A stretch of 38,383 bases of DNA from Dehalococcoidia bacterium (GTDB lineage: Bacteria > Chloroflexota > Dehalococcoidia > UBA2979), in the NCBI GenBank assembly GCA_028279505.1, contig JANQNP010000037.1, forward strand, positions 1 through 38,383. Reading direction: 5' to 3'. Positions 1 to 8,323 of the stretch are shown here, in pieces (the stretch's first letter is position 1; each line of letters begins with the position of its first letter). The position numbers and the translations under genes were made by a program. The notes beneath the pieces were generated by a model. The model was given only the letters and a program-made list of their open reading frames with translations, was not told where the DNA came from and did no database searches.

Positions 1-84
1 GCAGTGGACCACCGCCGGTGTGCTCTTCAAGACTCGTTCGCGGACGCCTTGTGACATTCGGAACAATCTCCCTGTGTCAGCCAC
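1..84 (-). CDS. Unknown protein, 5' end only (runs off the left edge)
   Basis: A minus-strand reading frame starts with GTG at 84 and stays open to the window edge, giving 28 visible residues beginning MADTGRLFRMSQ. GGAGG at 95-91 lies six bases before this GTG, an ideal ribosome binding site. An in-frame ATG at 57 is a poorer alternative because only a weak GGGAG lies before it. The visible part shows no signal peptide or recognisable motif, so no function can be named. The gene would follow the phosphotransferase gene at 162-1223 on the same strand after a gap of 77 bases. Those 77 bases hold nothing else I recognise. The call rests on one good start site and no stop in 28 codons, so chance is possible. 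Confidence 0.5.
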   Translation of the reverse strand, partial: MADTGRLFRMSQGVRERVLKSTPAVVHC

Positions 85-161
85 TGTCTGCCTCCGCGCG
101 CTCACGATCAAGTCGGCGATTCCCCGATCAGCGTCACGCCTTCGTCACGTCTCGCGGCATC

Positions 162-1223
162 TCAGAGCGCCTCGATCGCATCGTCGAACGCGGCGGCGGC
201 CCGCCTGACGAGCGCCGGCATCGCCGCTCGCGTCCCCGCATCCCACGACGCCTCGAGGCGGAAGAAGATCACCGCCCATCCCCACTGCAGCGTCAGCGCC
301 GTTCGGTAGAGGCGCGCGATCGCTCGGCGATCCACGTGCACCCCGTTCCCTTCGAGGTCCGCGAGATACCCGGCGAGCAGCTCGTCCTCGTGCCGGCGCC
401 GGTCCTCGATGGTGAGCCCGAGCGTGAGGAACCGAGCGACGTCGCGCAGCGGCGCGTCGACGCTGCAGCCCTGCCAGTCGATGAGGAAGGGCCGGCCGTC
501 CTCGTGCGCCGGGAACAGCACGTTCCCCGGGTGGGCGTCGCCGTGGACGGTCGCCTGCGGCCCGGCCGAGAGCGCGGCGAAGAGGCCCGCCACCTCCGAG
601 GCGTATCGCGCCGTCCGCTCGCCGGCGCGTGCGTCGACGTGCTCGCTGAGGAACGGCAGTGCCGCGGGCGCCAGCTCCTCGACGAACGGCCGGAGCCGGG
701 CGAACGCCTCGGGCGGTTGCGCCGGCGCGTCGGTCGACCAGTTCGAGGCGTGGAGTCGCGCGAGCTCGCGGAGCACGCTCGCGGCACGGTCCACCGAGAC
801 GCCCTCGGCGAGGTTGCCTGGCACGGCAGGCGTCAGGTCCTCGAGGAGCAGCACGTGCTCGCCAGTCGCGGGATCGTGCGCGGCCGCGAAGCACCGAGGG
901 GCAGCGACGTTCACCGCCGGCGCGACCTCGCGGTAGAAGCGGACCTCCTGTGCGTAGCCGCGCTGGAACGCCTCGCGGCTAGCGCCGGCGGGCAGCGACC
1001 GCTTCCAGAGCAGCGGCGGCGCGACGCCGGTCGTCTCGTCCTGGACCCGCGGGATCACGCGCGTGATCCGGGAGGTGAGGGCGGGTTCCTCGAAGGGTTC
1101 GAAGGTGATCGCCTCGATCGCCGCGCTGAAGCCGTGCCGCGTGAACACCGTGGCGAGCCACGTCGGCGTCAGCTCGTCCGGCGATGCCGGGATCACCCCC
1201 CGAGGTGGATCGAGCGACGGCAC
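162..1223 (-). CDS. APH/ecdysteroid-kinase-like phosphotransferase
   Basis: This 353-residue cytoplasmic protein has the protein-kinase-like fold of the aminoglycoside/choline phosphotransferase superfamily. The catalytic loop VHGDAHPGNVLF lies near residues 226-237, with the presumed catalytic Asp at 229 and metal-binding Asn at 234. The DFG equivalent is IDW (248-250), and Lys74 in LLWKR is a candidate ATP-binding lysine. The HGDxHPGN form with a following WQGCSVDAPLRDVARFL segment resembles the phosphotransferase (APH/EcKL) families that act on varied small hydroxyl compounds, so the substrate cannot be read from sequence. The start is GTG at 1223, one base after the TAG of the nucleotidyltransferase gene, so the two are almost certainly translated together. 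There is no direct evidence that it confers antibiotic resistance. Confidence 0.8.
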   Translation of the reverse strand: MPSLDPPRGVIPASPDELTPTWLATVFTRHGFSAAIEAITFEPFEEPALTSRITRVIPRVQDETTGVAPPLLWKRSLPAGASREAFQRGYAQEVRFYREVAPAVNVAAPRCFAAAHDPATGEHVLLLEDLTPAVPGNLAEGVSVDRAASVLRELARLHASNWSTDAPAQPPEAFARLRPFVEELAPAALPFLSEHVDARAGERTARYASEVAGLFAALSAGPQATVHGDAHPGNVLFPAHEDGRPFLIDWQGCSVDAPLRDVARFLTLGLTIEDRRRHEDELLAGYLADLEGNGVHVDRRAIARLYRTALTLQWGWAVIFFRLEASWDAGTRAAMPALVRRAAAAFDDAIEAL

Positions 1224-1224
1224 G

Positions 1225-2079
1225 CTAGCCCACCTCGATCGCGAGTTCGTCGCGCAGGAACCGGCGGATCGTCTCCTGTGTCACCGCCGGCCAGTCGAGG
1301 TCGTGCGCAGCGGCGGCGGCCGCGAACGCCTCGAAGGTGGCGGTCTCGAGGCGGGCGTAGGCGCGCCGCACCGCCTCGGGAGCTGGCGGGGACTCCGAGA
1401 AGGCGCGCGCCAGCTCGACGACCAGCGCATCGACCGCGGCGCGTTGATCGGGGTCGAGGAAGCGCTCGTTGTGGAGCTGCGGCCGGAAGGTGTGCTCGGG
1501 GTGCCGTACCGCGAGCAGCGCCGGCACGAGGAATTGGTAGACGACCAGCAACGCGTTGAGGTGCAGCGACCCCCACTCCTCGCGCGCGGCGAGGCGCGCC
1601 GGGAAGGTGTAGCCGAACGCGAAGGTGTTGAGGATCTCGCGCAACCTCGGGAGCGGGCTGAGCGCGGTCGCCGGATCGACCGTTACGCCCTCGAGGAGCG
1701 CGTCGTGGTCGAAGAGGATGCGCGGCTCCACCGGGCGCACGGGTTCGGCGACGACCGATGCCGGCTCGACGAGCAGATCGAGGCGGGTGCCATCCTCGAG
1801 CGAGGCGGCGAACAGGCGCCGCCGGCCGAACGTGAGGCTGGTCAGGCCGACTGGCCGGCGGACCCCATCGATCCAGGTGCGCGCCGCGTCGCAGAAGGCG
1901 TCGAACGCGTCGTCGCGGACTGCGAGATGCAGGTCGAGGTCGGAGCCGGCGTCCGCCGTGCCGAGGGCGAACGAGCCCTCAAGCCAGGCCGCGCGCACCC
2001 GCTCGTCGCGGCGGGCGTGCCGTTCGAGGTCGACCTGCAAGCTTTCGAGGAGGCTCGTGTCGGTCGTCTTCGGTTGCAT
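1225..2079 (-). CDS. Nucleotidyltransferase-fold protein (aminoglycoside adenylyltransferase-like)
   Basis: The 284-residue protein carries the polymerase-beta-type nucleotidyltransferase core: GS at 35-36, then the DxD pair at 47 and 49 (SDLDLHLAV), and a third carboxylate at Asp101 in RLDLLV. That is a complete catalytic triad for transferring a nucleoside monophosphate. The C-terminal half is mostly helical, as in kanamycin-type and lincosamide nucleotidyltransferases, but similarity there is too vague to name a substrate. It is the first gene of a two-gene unit with the phosphotransferase, separated by one base. A CRP-like palindrome sits 17 bases before the ATG. It may modify a small metabolite, an antibiotic or a macromolecule. 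Only the fold and chemistry are supported. Confidence 0.75.
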   Translation of the reverse strand: MQPKTTDTSLLESLQVDLERHARRDERVRAAWLEGSFALGTADAGSDLDLHLAVRDDAFDAFCDAARTWIDGVRRPVGLTSLTFGRRRLFAASLEDGTRLDLLVEPASVVAEPVRPVEPRILFDHDALLEGVTVDPATALSPLPRLREILNTFAFGYTFPARLAAREEWGSLHLNALLVVYQFLVPALLAVRHPEHTFRPQLHNERFLDPDQRAAVDALVVELARAFSESPPAPEAVRRAYARLETATFEAFAAAAAAHDLDWPAVTQETIRRFLRDELAIEVG

Positions 2080-2096
2080 GTCGGCCGCGCCTTACC

Positions 2097-2128
2097 TGTG
2101 AATCGATTCACAAGCAGGGCGCAGCCTA
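2097..2128 (-). promoter_or_regulatory. Promoter and CRP-type operator of the nucleotidyltransferase/phosphotransferase unit
   Basis: TAGGCT (2128-2123, minus strand) is a likely -10 box. It is followed by the perfect 16-base palindrome TGTGAATCGATTCACA at 2112-2097. The palindrome matches the CRP/FNR-family consensus TGTGA-N6-TCACA in all ten fixed positions. It lies over or just after the predicted transcription start and 17 bases before the ATG, a position that usually gives repression. A -35 is weak (GGAC near 2151-2147). The identity of the regulator is inferred only from the site. Confidence 0.6.
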
Positions 2129-2165
2129 CCACGGTCCTCGGCAGGCCGTCCGGCGCGGCGGTTCG

Positions 2166-5100
2166 CTACTCCTCGTTGCGGACGATCACGAAGATCTGCG
2201 CCTGGGCCGTGCCGAAGATCGCGTCGCGCACCGTCACCCGAATCGAGTAGACGCCATCCTCGACACCCGTGGTGTCCCATGTCGCGAGGCGGCTGTTCGC
2301 GACGCTGGTGGTCCGGCGTTCGACCACGGTCCAGTCAGTTGGGGTGAAGCCGGTGCCGACCTCGACGACGAAGTCCTGCAGGTCGAAGGACCCGGCGGTG
2401 CCGATCACCTGGAGCGAGCCGCTGACGGCCGCCTCGGCGATCGGGCTCTGGATCACCGCCACCGGTGCGAAGTCGTCGTCGACCGCGTCGTCGCCGTTGT
2501 TCACCCGCACCGGGATGCTGTACTGCCGGATGCCGAGCTTCGCGTCTTCGAGGAGCACGCGGATCGTGTACTCGCCGTTCTGGACCAGCTGCGTGTCCCA
2601 CACCGCCAGCGGACCGGCGGTGAGCTGCCGCGTCGAGCTCGTGAGCTGCACCCAGCTCGTCGGCGACGGGCCACGGCCCCACTCCACGACGTAGCGGATG
2701 AAGTCGTCGGAGCGCGCCACGCCGCGGATCGGGTAGCTGCCCGAGATCTCGGTATTCGGTTGCGGGTTCGTGATCTGGACGGGCAGCGGTCCGTCGCTCT
2801 GCTCCTCGGTGGGTGCGAGCCGGCTGATGATGCCGTTCGAGGCGGCCCAGCTCTGGAGGCCGTCGCCCCAGTCCTCGATCTCCTCCTCGGGGAAGACGAG
2901 GCGCACCTCGTCCGCGACGAACGCGGCGGGGGTGTTGTCGCGCGCGAGCAGGCCGGTGCGCGTGTCGATCGAGACTGTCTGCCACCAGCTGTCCTCGAGG
3001 TCCGCGAGGTCCTCGTCGCTGCGCGGCAGCACTGACTCGCCGAACAGCGAGTCGTAGCGGTTGATCTGCGGACAGATGTCCGAGGGCAGGCGACCGGACG
3101 GCCAGCAGACTTCGCGCTCGACGACGCCGGGCGCCTGCGTGAACGGCGTGGCGGGCAGCTCCAGGTAGTCCGACGCGAACATCATGTAGTTCTTCCAGAG
3201 CCTGGTGGAGGCACCGGCGGAGCTGATGTTGACGAGCGGGGAGTTGTCCGCGTTGCCGATCCAGCTCCCACCGACGAGGTACGGCGTGTACCCAAGCGTC
3301 CACGTCTCGCCGATTTCTCGTGAGTTCTCGAACGGCTCGCTCGTCCCCGTCTTGGCGGCGGAGGGACGGCCGTCCGGGAGGGCGAGGGCGTAGCAGGCGC
3401 CGTAGGTGATGCACTGGTTCTCGCCGTCGGAGAGGATCGAGGTGACGAGGGAGGGGAACTCGGCGGCGACGACGCGACGCTCTTCGGGGGCCTCGTAGCT
3501 GTAGAGGGTTTCGCCCTCAGCATTGGTGACCTGAAGGAGGGCGATCGGCTCGAGGGTGCGCTCGCCGGGATCGACGTCCGAGACCACGATCTCCTGGCCG
3601 CGCATGACGCCCTCGGCGGCGAGGACGCCGTAGGAGATGACCTGGTCGAGGAGGGTGATCTCGCCGCCACCGAGGGTCAGGGCCGGCCCGTAGCCGGTGT
3701 CGTTGTCCAGTGCGGTGTGCCCCATCTGCTTGAGGACGCTGACCGTGTTGTTGACGCCGGCGAACTCGATGGCCTTGACCGCGGTGACGTTGAGGGAGTT
3801 GCCCAGTGCGCTGGCGGCGGTCATCGGACCCTGGAACACGCTGATCGGGTTCCGCGGCGAGAACTCGGCGCCGCTCCCCGGGTCGATGATCGAGTAGGGC
3901 GCGTCGATGATGCCGGTGCCGGTGCCCCAGCCCTGCATGAACGCCGTCATGAAGGTGAACGGTTTCAGCGTCGACCCCGGCGAGTTCGCCGCCACCGCGT
4001 TGTCGTTGCGGCCCTCGATGTCTTCGCGGAAGTAGTCACGGCTGCCCACGTAGGTGAGGATCTGGCCGGTCTCCACGTCCATCGCGACGAAGGCGCCGTT
4101 CTCGGCGTTCGAGGCCTGCGTGACTGCCTGGATCTCCTCTTCGAGCATCCGCTCCGCCTCGCGCTGGAGGTTCATGTCGATGGTCGTGATCACCTCGAGG
4201 CCGTCGGCGACGAGGGCCTTGTCGCCGAAGCGTGCGCGGATCTCCTCGGCGACGCGGCCGAGCACGAAGTGGGGCGCCTGGATGTCGAAGCGGTTCGGCT
4301 TGAACTCGAGGGCGGTCGAGCGAGCCTCTTCGGCCTCCGCAGGGGTGATCACCTCGTTGGCGACCATGAGGTCGAGTACCTGGCTCTGGCGGATGCGCGG
4401 CGGGCTGCCGATGGCCAGCTGACCGGTGATCGGGTCGATGTGGTCGAAGGGGTAGTAGAGGGCCGGTGACTGGGGGATGCCAGCAAGGAGTGCTGCCTCC
4501 GGAAGCGTGAGCTCGGCGGCGGTCTTGTCGAAGTAGCCCTGAGCGGCCGCCTCGACCCCGGTGTAGATGCCGCCATACGAGATCGAGTTGAGGTACCAGC
4601 TGAGGATCTGGTCCTTCTCGTATTGGTCGGTTAGCTCGAGGGCGATCACCGTCTCGCGGATTTTGCGGTCGATCGACCGCTCCGCGCGTTCCTCCAGCGG
4701 GATGTAGACGTTCTTCGCGAGCTGCTGGGTGATCGAGGAGCCACCGGACCCCTCGAGGAAGTCGCCACCGTAGGGCGTGAGGTTCTCGATCGCCGCGCGG
4801 ATCAGTCCGCGCGTGTTCAGGCCGTTGTTCTCGTAGAAGGACGGGTCCTCGACGGACACCGTCGCGAGGATCAGCGAGTCCGAGATCTCCTCGATCGGTA
4901 CGGGGCGGCGCAGCCCGGTGAACTCGTCGACGAACTCGTAGAGCAGCTCGCCGTTGCGGTCGTAGATGCGCGCGCCGCCGCTCGGCAGCGCCGCGATCAA
5001 CTCCTCGGGCGGGACGACGGTGTCGGCGACCTCGTTGTAGCGATTCAGGCCGTAGACGGCGAACCCGCCGGCGGTCGCGCCGCCGACGAGGGCAAAGAAC

Positions 5101-5222
5101 AGGAACACCGCCCCGAACACGACGAGGACCTTCGAGCGGCCGCTCTTCTTCTTCGCGCCGGACTGCAACTCCGCCCGCGCGCGGACCCGGCGGCGCATCG
5201 CGCTGTGCCGCTTTTTGCTCAC
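2166..5222 (-). CDS. Class A penicillin-binding protein (bifunctional transglycosylase/transpeptidase)
   Basis: This 1018-residue protein polymerises and cross-links peptidoglycan at the outer face of the membrane. A basic N-terminus is followed by one membrane anchor (about 31-58). The GT51 glycosyltransferase domain shows EDPSFYENNG with catalytic Glu125, GGSSITQQLAKN at 160-171 and RKIRE at 186-190. The transpeptidase domain has the SxxK box STLK (Ser417, Lys420), SxN as SLN (476-478) and KTG at 624-626. All catalytic boxes are intact. The last about 230 residues hold two tandem beta-sandwich-like repeats, each with a VVExGxGxxPTxW segment and a WDTxxxxxGxYxIRV segment, a tail known from PBPs of Gram-positive and Chloroflexota-type bacteria. 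The start is GTG at 5222, overlapping the upstream methyltransferase stop by four bases (GTGA). His is replaced by Asn in the usual EDxxFxxHxG box. Confidence 0.95.
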   Translation of the reverse strand: MSKKRHSAMRRRVRARAELQSGAKKKSGRSKVLVVFGAVFLFFALVGGATAGGFAVYGLNRYNEVADTVVPPEELIAALPSGGARIYDRNGELLYEFVDEFTGLRRPVPIEEISDSLILATVSVEDPSFYENNGLNTRGLIRAAIENLTPYGGDFLEGSGGSSITQQLAKNVYIPLEERAERSIDRKIRETVIALELTDQYEKDQILSWYLNSISYGGIYTGVEAAAQGYFDKTAAELTLPEAALLAGIPQSPALYYPFDHIDPITGQLAIGSPPRIRQSQVLDLMVANEVITPAEAEEARSTALEFKPNRFDIQAPHFVLGRVAEEIRARFGDKALVADGLEVITTIDMNLQREAERMLEEEIQAVTQASNAENGAFVAMDVETGQILTYVGSRDYFREDIEGRNDNAVAANSPGSTLKPFTFMTAFMQGWGTGTGIIDAPYSIIDPGSGAEFSPRNPISVFQGPMTAASALGNSLNVTAVKAIEFAGVNNTVSVLKQMGHTALDNDTGYGPALTLGGGEITLLDQVISYGVLAAEGVMRGQEIVVSDVDPGERTLEPIALLQVTNAEGETLYSYEAPEERRVVAAEFPSLVTSILSDGENQCITYGACYALALPDGRPSAAKTGTSEPFENSREIGETWTLGYTPYLVGGSWIGNADNSPLVNISSAGASTRLWKNYMMFASDYLELPATPFTQAPGVVEREVCWPSGRLPSDICPQINRYDSLFGESVLPRSDEDLADLEDSWWQTVSIDTRTGLLARDNTPAAFVADEVRLVFPEEEIEDWGDGLQSWAASNGIISRLAPTEEQSDGPLPVQITNPQPNTEISGSYPIRGVARSDDFIRYVVEWGRGPSPTSWVQLTSSTRQLTAGPLAVWDTQLVQNGEYTIRVLLEDAKLGIRQYSIPVRVNNGDDAVDDDFAPVAVIQSPIAEAAVSGSLQVIGTAGSFDLQDFVVEVGTGFTPTDWTVVERRTTSVANSRLATWDTTGVEDGVYSIRVTVRDAIFGTAQAQIFVIVRNEE

Positions 5223-6064
5223 GACGCACCTCCCGAGGGGTGCGTGCGCCTCGCGGCATCCGGCCGCCGGCGCAGCACCACGAGGTGGGAGAGCCCGAAG
5301 CGGCCGAGCGCGTTGCCCTCCGCCCAGTACGACACCGCGCGCACGACGCGCGCGATGCGCGGCCAGCGCGCGGCGACGTTGTCATACCCGGCGAACACGT
5401 AGCCCTGGTCGACGATCTCGAGGTCGCTGCCCTCGATCAGCCTCGCCCAGTCGCCGTGCCCGTACACGCGGGCGTGTGGCACCAGTCGGTCGCGCAGGAA
5501 CCGCGGCAGCCAGTTGACCAGCGGGATGTTGCCGAAGATGTAGCGGCCGCGGAGATAGATGCCATGCGTCTCGAACGGGTAGAGGCGGTTCGGCGCGAAG
5601 AGCACGCAGCGCCCGCCGTCGCTGAGCACGCGCGAGACCTCGCGCAGCGTCGCGCGATCGTCGTCGACGTGCTCGATCACCTCGTTGAGGACGATCACGT
5701 CGAGGGAGCCGTCGGGGAACGGCAGCGCCTCACCGGCGCCCGCGAGGGACTCCGTGCCGTGCCAGCCGCCGTCGGCGGATCGCTCCCGCGCCTCGACCAG
5801 CCTCGGAAGCTCAACGTCGAGCCCGACGCTCTCGGCGCCCTGGCGCGCAAAGGCGCGCACGTACTCGCCGACACCGCAGCCGAGGTCGAGGGCGCGTCGC
5901 CCCTCGAGGTTCACGTAGCGCTCGATCATCGCGAGGCGGCGCTCCTGGCCGAAGCGCCAGACGAAGCTCGGGTTGCCGAGGCGCGCGGCGTCCGGCTGCA
6001 CCTCGGGGGTGGCAGGCTCGATCGGTGGGGCGGCGGTCGCGGGCGCGTTGGGCGCGTTCGTCAC
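5219..6064 (-). CDS. Class I SAM-dependent methyltransferase
   Basis: The 281-residue protein has a methyltransferase-11-type Rossmann core: motif I DLGCGVGEY at 60-68, an acidic residue after the second strand (SVGLDVE), and IVLNEVIEHVDDDRATLREVSRVL as the motif IV/post-IV region. The start is taken as GTG at 6064 because GGAGGAGAG lies just before it. The frame is open further to an ATG at 6382, but that stretch is low-complexity and has no conserved features. The stop overlaps the PBP start by four bases, so the two genes are co-translated. This hints at a substrate linked to the cell envelope, such as a lipid or glycan, but that is inference. Neighbouring UbiE/MetW-like families act on too many substrates to choose one. 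Confidence 0.8.
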   Translation of the reverse strand: MTNAPNAPATAAPPIEPATPEVQPDAARLGNPSFVWRFGQERRLAMIERYVNLEGRRALDLGCGVGEYVRAFARQGAESVGLDVELPRLVEARERSADGGWHGTESLAGAGEALPFPDGSLDVIVLNEVIEHVDDDRATLREVSRVLSDGGRCVLFAPNRLYPFETHGIYLRGRYIFGNIPLVNWLPRFLRDRLVPHARVYGHGDWARLIEGSDLEIVDQGYVFAGYDNVAARWPRIARVVRAVSYWAEGNALGRFGLSHLVVLRRRPDAARRTHPSGGAS

Positions 6065-6505
6065 GAACTCGCTCTCCTCCGGCCGCCCACGTGCGGTGGT
6101 GGCCTGGTGCCTCGTCCCGTCGCCGGCAGCGACGAGAGGGGTGTGCCCACTGCCCGCCAGCGCGGGGCACGCCTGCGATCGTACGGTCCGCCGCGCCGCC
6201 GAGTCGAATCGCCCAACCACGTCGCGAATGGCGACAGTGAGAGGTGAATGCGTACGAAGTCGGTCGCGGTGGTGTGGTGGGAGAGCGGCTCCTATAGTAA
6301 GCCCAGATCCGCTACGGACAGGTGAACGGGCGTGACGACGGGCTGACTTCACGCCGGGTTCCCTCCCGGATCGGGCATTCACCCCTCAAGAACGAACGGC
6401 TGCACGGCGCGGTTCCCGACGCGCGGCGGCGTCCCGTGATTCCCTCTCTCACCGGCGCGCCGTACGGTGCTGGGGTAACCGCGAAGCTGGTGGCTGGAGG
6501 CTCCG
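6065..6505. promoter_or_regulatory. Divergent intergenic region before gatCA and the methyltransferase-PBP unit
   Basis: This is a 441-base gap between divergent genes. TATAGT at 6293-6298 is a good -10 for the gatC direction and would give a leader of about 200 bases. The same A/T-rich spot reads TACTAT on the other strand and could serve the methyltransferase. The gatC side ends in GGAGG seven bases before its ATG. The leader has a short CCGGG/CCCGG inverted repeat near 6351-6366. I found no conserved riboswitch core and no credible small gene. Confidence 0.4.
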
Positions 6506-6793
6506 ATGGCGCTCTCGACCGATGAGGTGCGGCATATCGCGCGACTCGCGCGGATCGCGCTCTCCGACGAGGAGGTCGAGCGCATGCGCGACCAGCTCTC
6601 GTCGATCCTCGATCACTTCGAGGTGCTCAGCGACATCGACACGGACGACGTGCCACCGACCGCGCAGAGCTTCGAGCTGACGAACGTCGAGCGCGCCGAT
6701 GAGGCCGGCGAGCCGATCGAGCGCGACCTCGCCCTCGATGGTGCGCCCCGCCGCGAAGATGGCTACTTCCGCGTCCGCGCGGTCCTGGATTAG
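6506..6793 (+). CDS. gatC: Asp-tRNA(Asn)/Glu-tRNA(Gln) amidotransferase subunit C
   Basis: This 95-residue protein is the small stabilising subunit of the GatCAB complex, which converts misacylated Glu-tRNA(Gln) and Asp-tRNA(Asn) to the correct amides. The N-terminal signature VRHIARLARIALSDEEVERMRDQL and the loop around FEVLSDIDTDDVPPTAQ are typical, and the length is normal for the family. GGAGG at 6497-6501 supports the ATG at 6506. gatA follows after 14 bases, so the two form one transcript. gatB is not in the window, which is common because it is often encoded elsewhere. The presence of GatCA means that this organism probably uses the indirect route to Gln-tRNA or Asn-tRNA. Confidence 0.95.
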   Translation: MALSTDEVRHIARLARIALSDEEVERMRDQLSSILDHFEVLSDIDTDDVPPTAQSFELTNVERADEAGEPIERDLALDGAPRREDGYFRVRAVLD

Positions 6794-6807
6794 GTGCTGG
6801 ACGAGCT

Positions 6808-8283
6808 GTGACCACTGACGCCTCGATCGACCTCGACCGCACCGCCCACGAACATGCGACTGCGCTCCGCGCCGGCGACTACAGCGCCCGCCAGCTGGCC
6901 GAAGCCACGCTCGCGCGGGTGCGCGCGCAGGAGCACCTGAACGCCTACATCACCCTCACCGAGGAGCTCGCCCTTGCGCAGGCCGACGCCGCCGATGCGC
7001 GGATCCAGGCCGGTGATGCCGGTCCGCTGACCGGCATCCCGGTCGGCGTGAAGGACCTGCTCTCGACGAAGGGCATCCCCACCTCCGCCGGCTCGCGCAT
7101 GCTCGAGGGCTATCGACCCGTCTTTGACTGCACGGTCGTCGAGCGGCTTCAGCAGGCCGGCGCCGTCGTGATCGGCAAGACCAACCTCGATGAGTTCGCG
7201 ATGGGCTCTTCGAACGAGCACTCCGCCTTCGGCCCGGTGCGGAACCCATGGGACACCTCGAAGGTGCCGGGCGGATCCTCGGGCGGTTCCGCGGCCACCG
7301 TGGCGGCGCGCGGCGTGCCGCTGTCGCTCGGCACCGACACCGGCGGCTCGATCCGGCAGCCTGCCGCGCTCTGCGGCGTCGTTGGGGTGAAGCCCACCTA
7401 CGGGCGGGTGAGCCGTTACGGCGTGGTCGCCTTCGCCTCCTCCCTGGAGCAGGTCGGCCCGTTCGCGCGCGACGCGGAGGACGGGGCGGACCTGCTGACC
7501 GCGATCGCGGGCGTGGATCCGCTGGACTCGACGACCGCGCCGGAGCCGGTGCCCGACTACACCGAGGGCTTCGAGCGCGGCTTCGAGGGCCTGCGCGTCG
7601 GCGTGCCCGAGCAGTTCTTCGCGGAGGGCCTCGACGACGGCGTGCGCGAAGCCGTCGAGGCCGCGATCGGCGTCTTCGAGGCTGGCGGCGCGACGATCGA
7701 CCGCTCGGTCGAACTCCCGGCGACGCCCGCCGCGCTGCCGGTCTACTACCTGATCGCACCCTCCGAGGCGTCGGCGAACCTCGCCCGCTACGACGGCGTG
7801 AAGTACGGCTTCAGCTTCACCGACGGCGAGTCCGTCGACGAGGAGATGTCGGAGACCCGCGGCCGCGGCTTCGGCGATGAGGTGAAGCGCCGGATCATGA
7901 TCGGCACCTACGCGCTGTCCGCCGGTTACTACGACGCCTACTACCTGAAGGCGCAGAAGGTGCGCACGCTGATCCGCCGCGAGTTCGAGGCCGCGCTGAC
8001 CGACCACGACCTCCTCTTGACGCCGACGGCGCCCAGCGTCGCCTTCGGCCTCGGCGAGAAGATGGACGACCCCTACGCGATGTACCTGAACGACCTCTAC
8101 ACCCTGCCGGTGAACATCGCCGGCAATCCTGCGATCAGCACGCCGTGCGGCTTCGACCAGGGGCTCCCGGTCGGGCTCCACCTCGTCGCCCGGCCCTTCG
8201 ACGAGGCGACGCTGCTGCGCGCGACGCACGCCTACCAGGCGGAGACGGACTGGCACCGGCAGGCGCCGGCGCCCTCGAATTGA
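6808..8283 (+). CDS. gatA: Asp-tRNA(Asn)/Glu-tRNA(Gln) amidotransferase subunit A
   Basis: This is the 491-residue glutaminase subunit of GatCAB. It releases ammonia from glutamine and channels it to GatB, which amidates the aminoacyl-tRNA. It has the amidase-signature fold with a complete Ser-cisSer-Lys triad: Lys82 in GVKD, Ser157 in PGGSSGGSAA and Ser181 in GTDTGGSIRQPA. The spacing matches the known GatA triad. Length and the C-terminal NIAGNPAISTPCGF segment are normal for the family. The start is GTG at 6808, 14 bases after gatC, with only a weak GGACGAG before it, so translation probably depends on coupling to gatC. It could be confused with other amidases, but the gatC neighbour settles the call. 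Confidence 0.96.
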   Translation: MTTDASIDLDRTAHEHATALRAGDYSARQLAEATLARVRAQEHLNAYITLTEELALAQADAADARIQAGDAGPLTGIPVGVKDLLSTKGIPTSAGSRMLEGYRPVFDCTVVERLQQAGAVVIGKTNLDEFAMGSSNEHSAFGPVRNPWDTSKVPGGSSGGSAATVAARGVPLSLGTDTGGSIRQPAALCGVVGVKPTYGRVSRYGVVAFASSLEQVGPFARDAEDGADLLTAIAGVDPLDSTTAPEPVPDYTEGFERGFEGLRVGVPEQFFAEGLDDGVREAVEAAIGVFEAGGATIDRSVELPATPAALPVYYLIAPSEASANLARYDGVKYGFSFTDGESVDEEMSETRGRGFGDEVKRRIMIGTYALSAGYYDAYYLKAQKVRTLIRREFEAALTDHDLLLTPTAPSVAFGLGEKMDDPYAMYLNDLYTLPVNIAGNPAISTPCGFDQGLPVGLHLVARPFDEATLLRATHAYQAETDWHRQAPAPSN

Positions 8284-8311
8284 GCGCGGTCTGCCGGCGC
8301 GATCGGTCTGC

Positions 8312-8323
8312 TAGGCTGCGCCG
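8312..8323 (+). promoter_or_regulatory. -10 box of a leaderless promoter
   Basis: TAGGCT at 8312-8317 is followed by six bases (GCGCCG) and then the ATG at 8324. With normal -10 spacing the transcript would start at or beside the A of the start codon. No Shine-Dalgarno sequence lies before the ATG. The same hexamer is seen before three other genes in this window. Confidence 0.5.

Noticed and set aside
162..2079. Reading the nucleotidyltransferase/phosphotransferase pair as an antibiotic resistance cassette
   Set aside because: Only fold-level motifs are shared. Codon use matches the host and there is no mobile element or integron feature around it.
6065..6382. A longer form of the methyltransferase starting at ATG 6382
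   Set aside because: The extra 106 residues are low-complexity and unconserved, whereas GTG 6064 has a strong GGAGGAG site.
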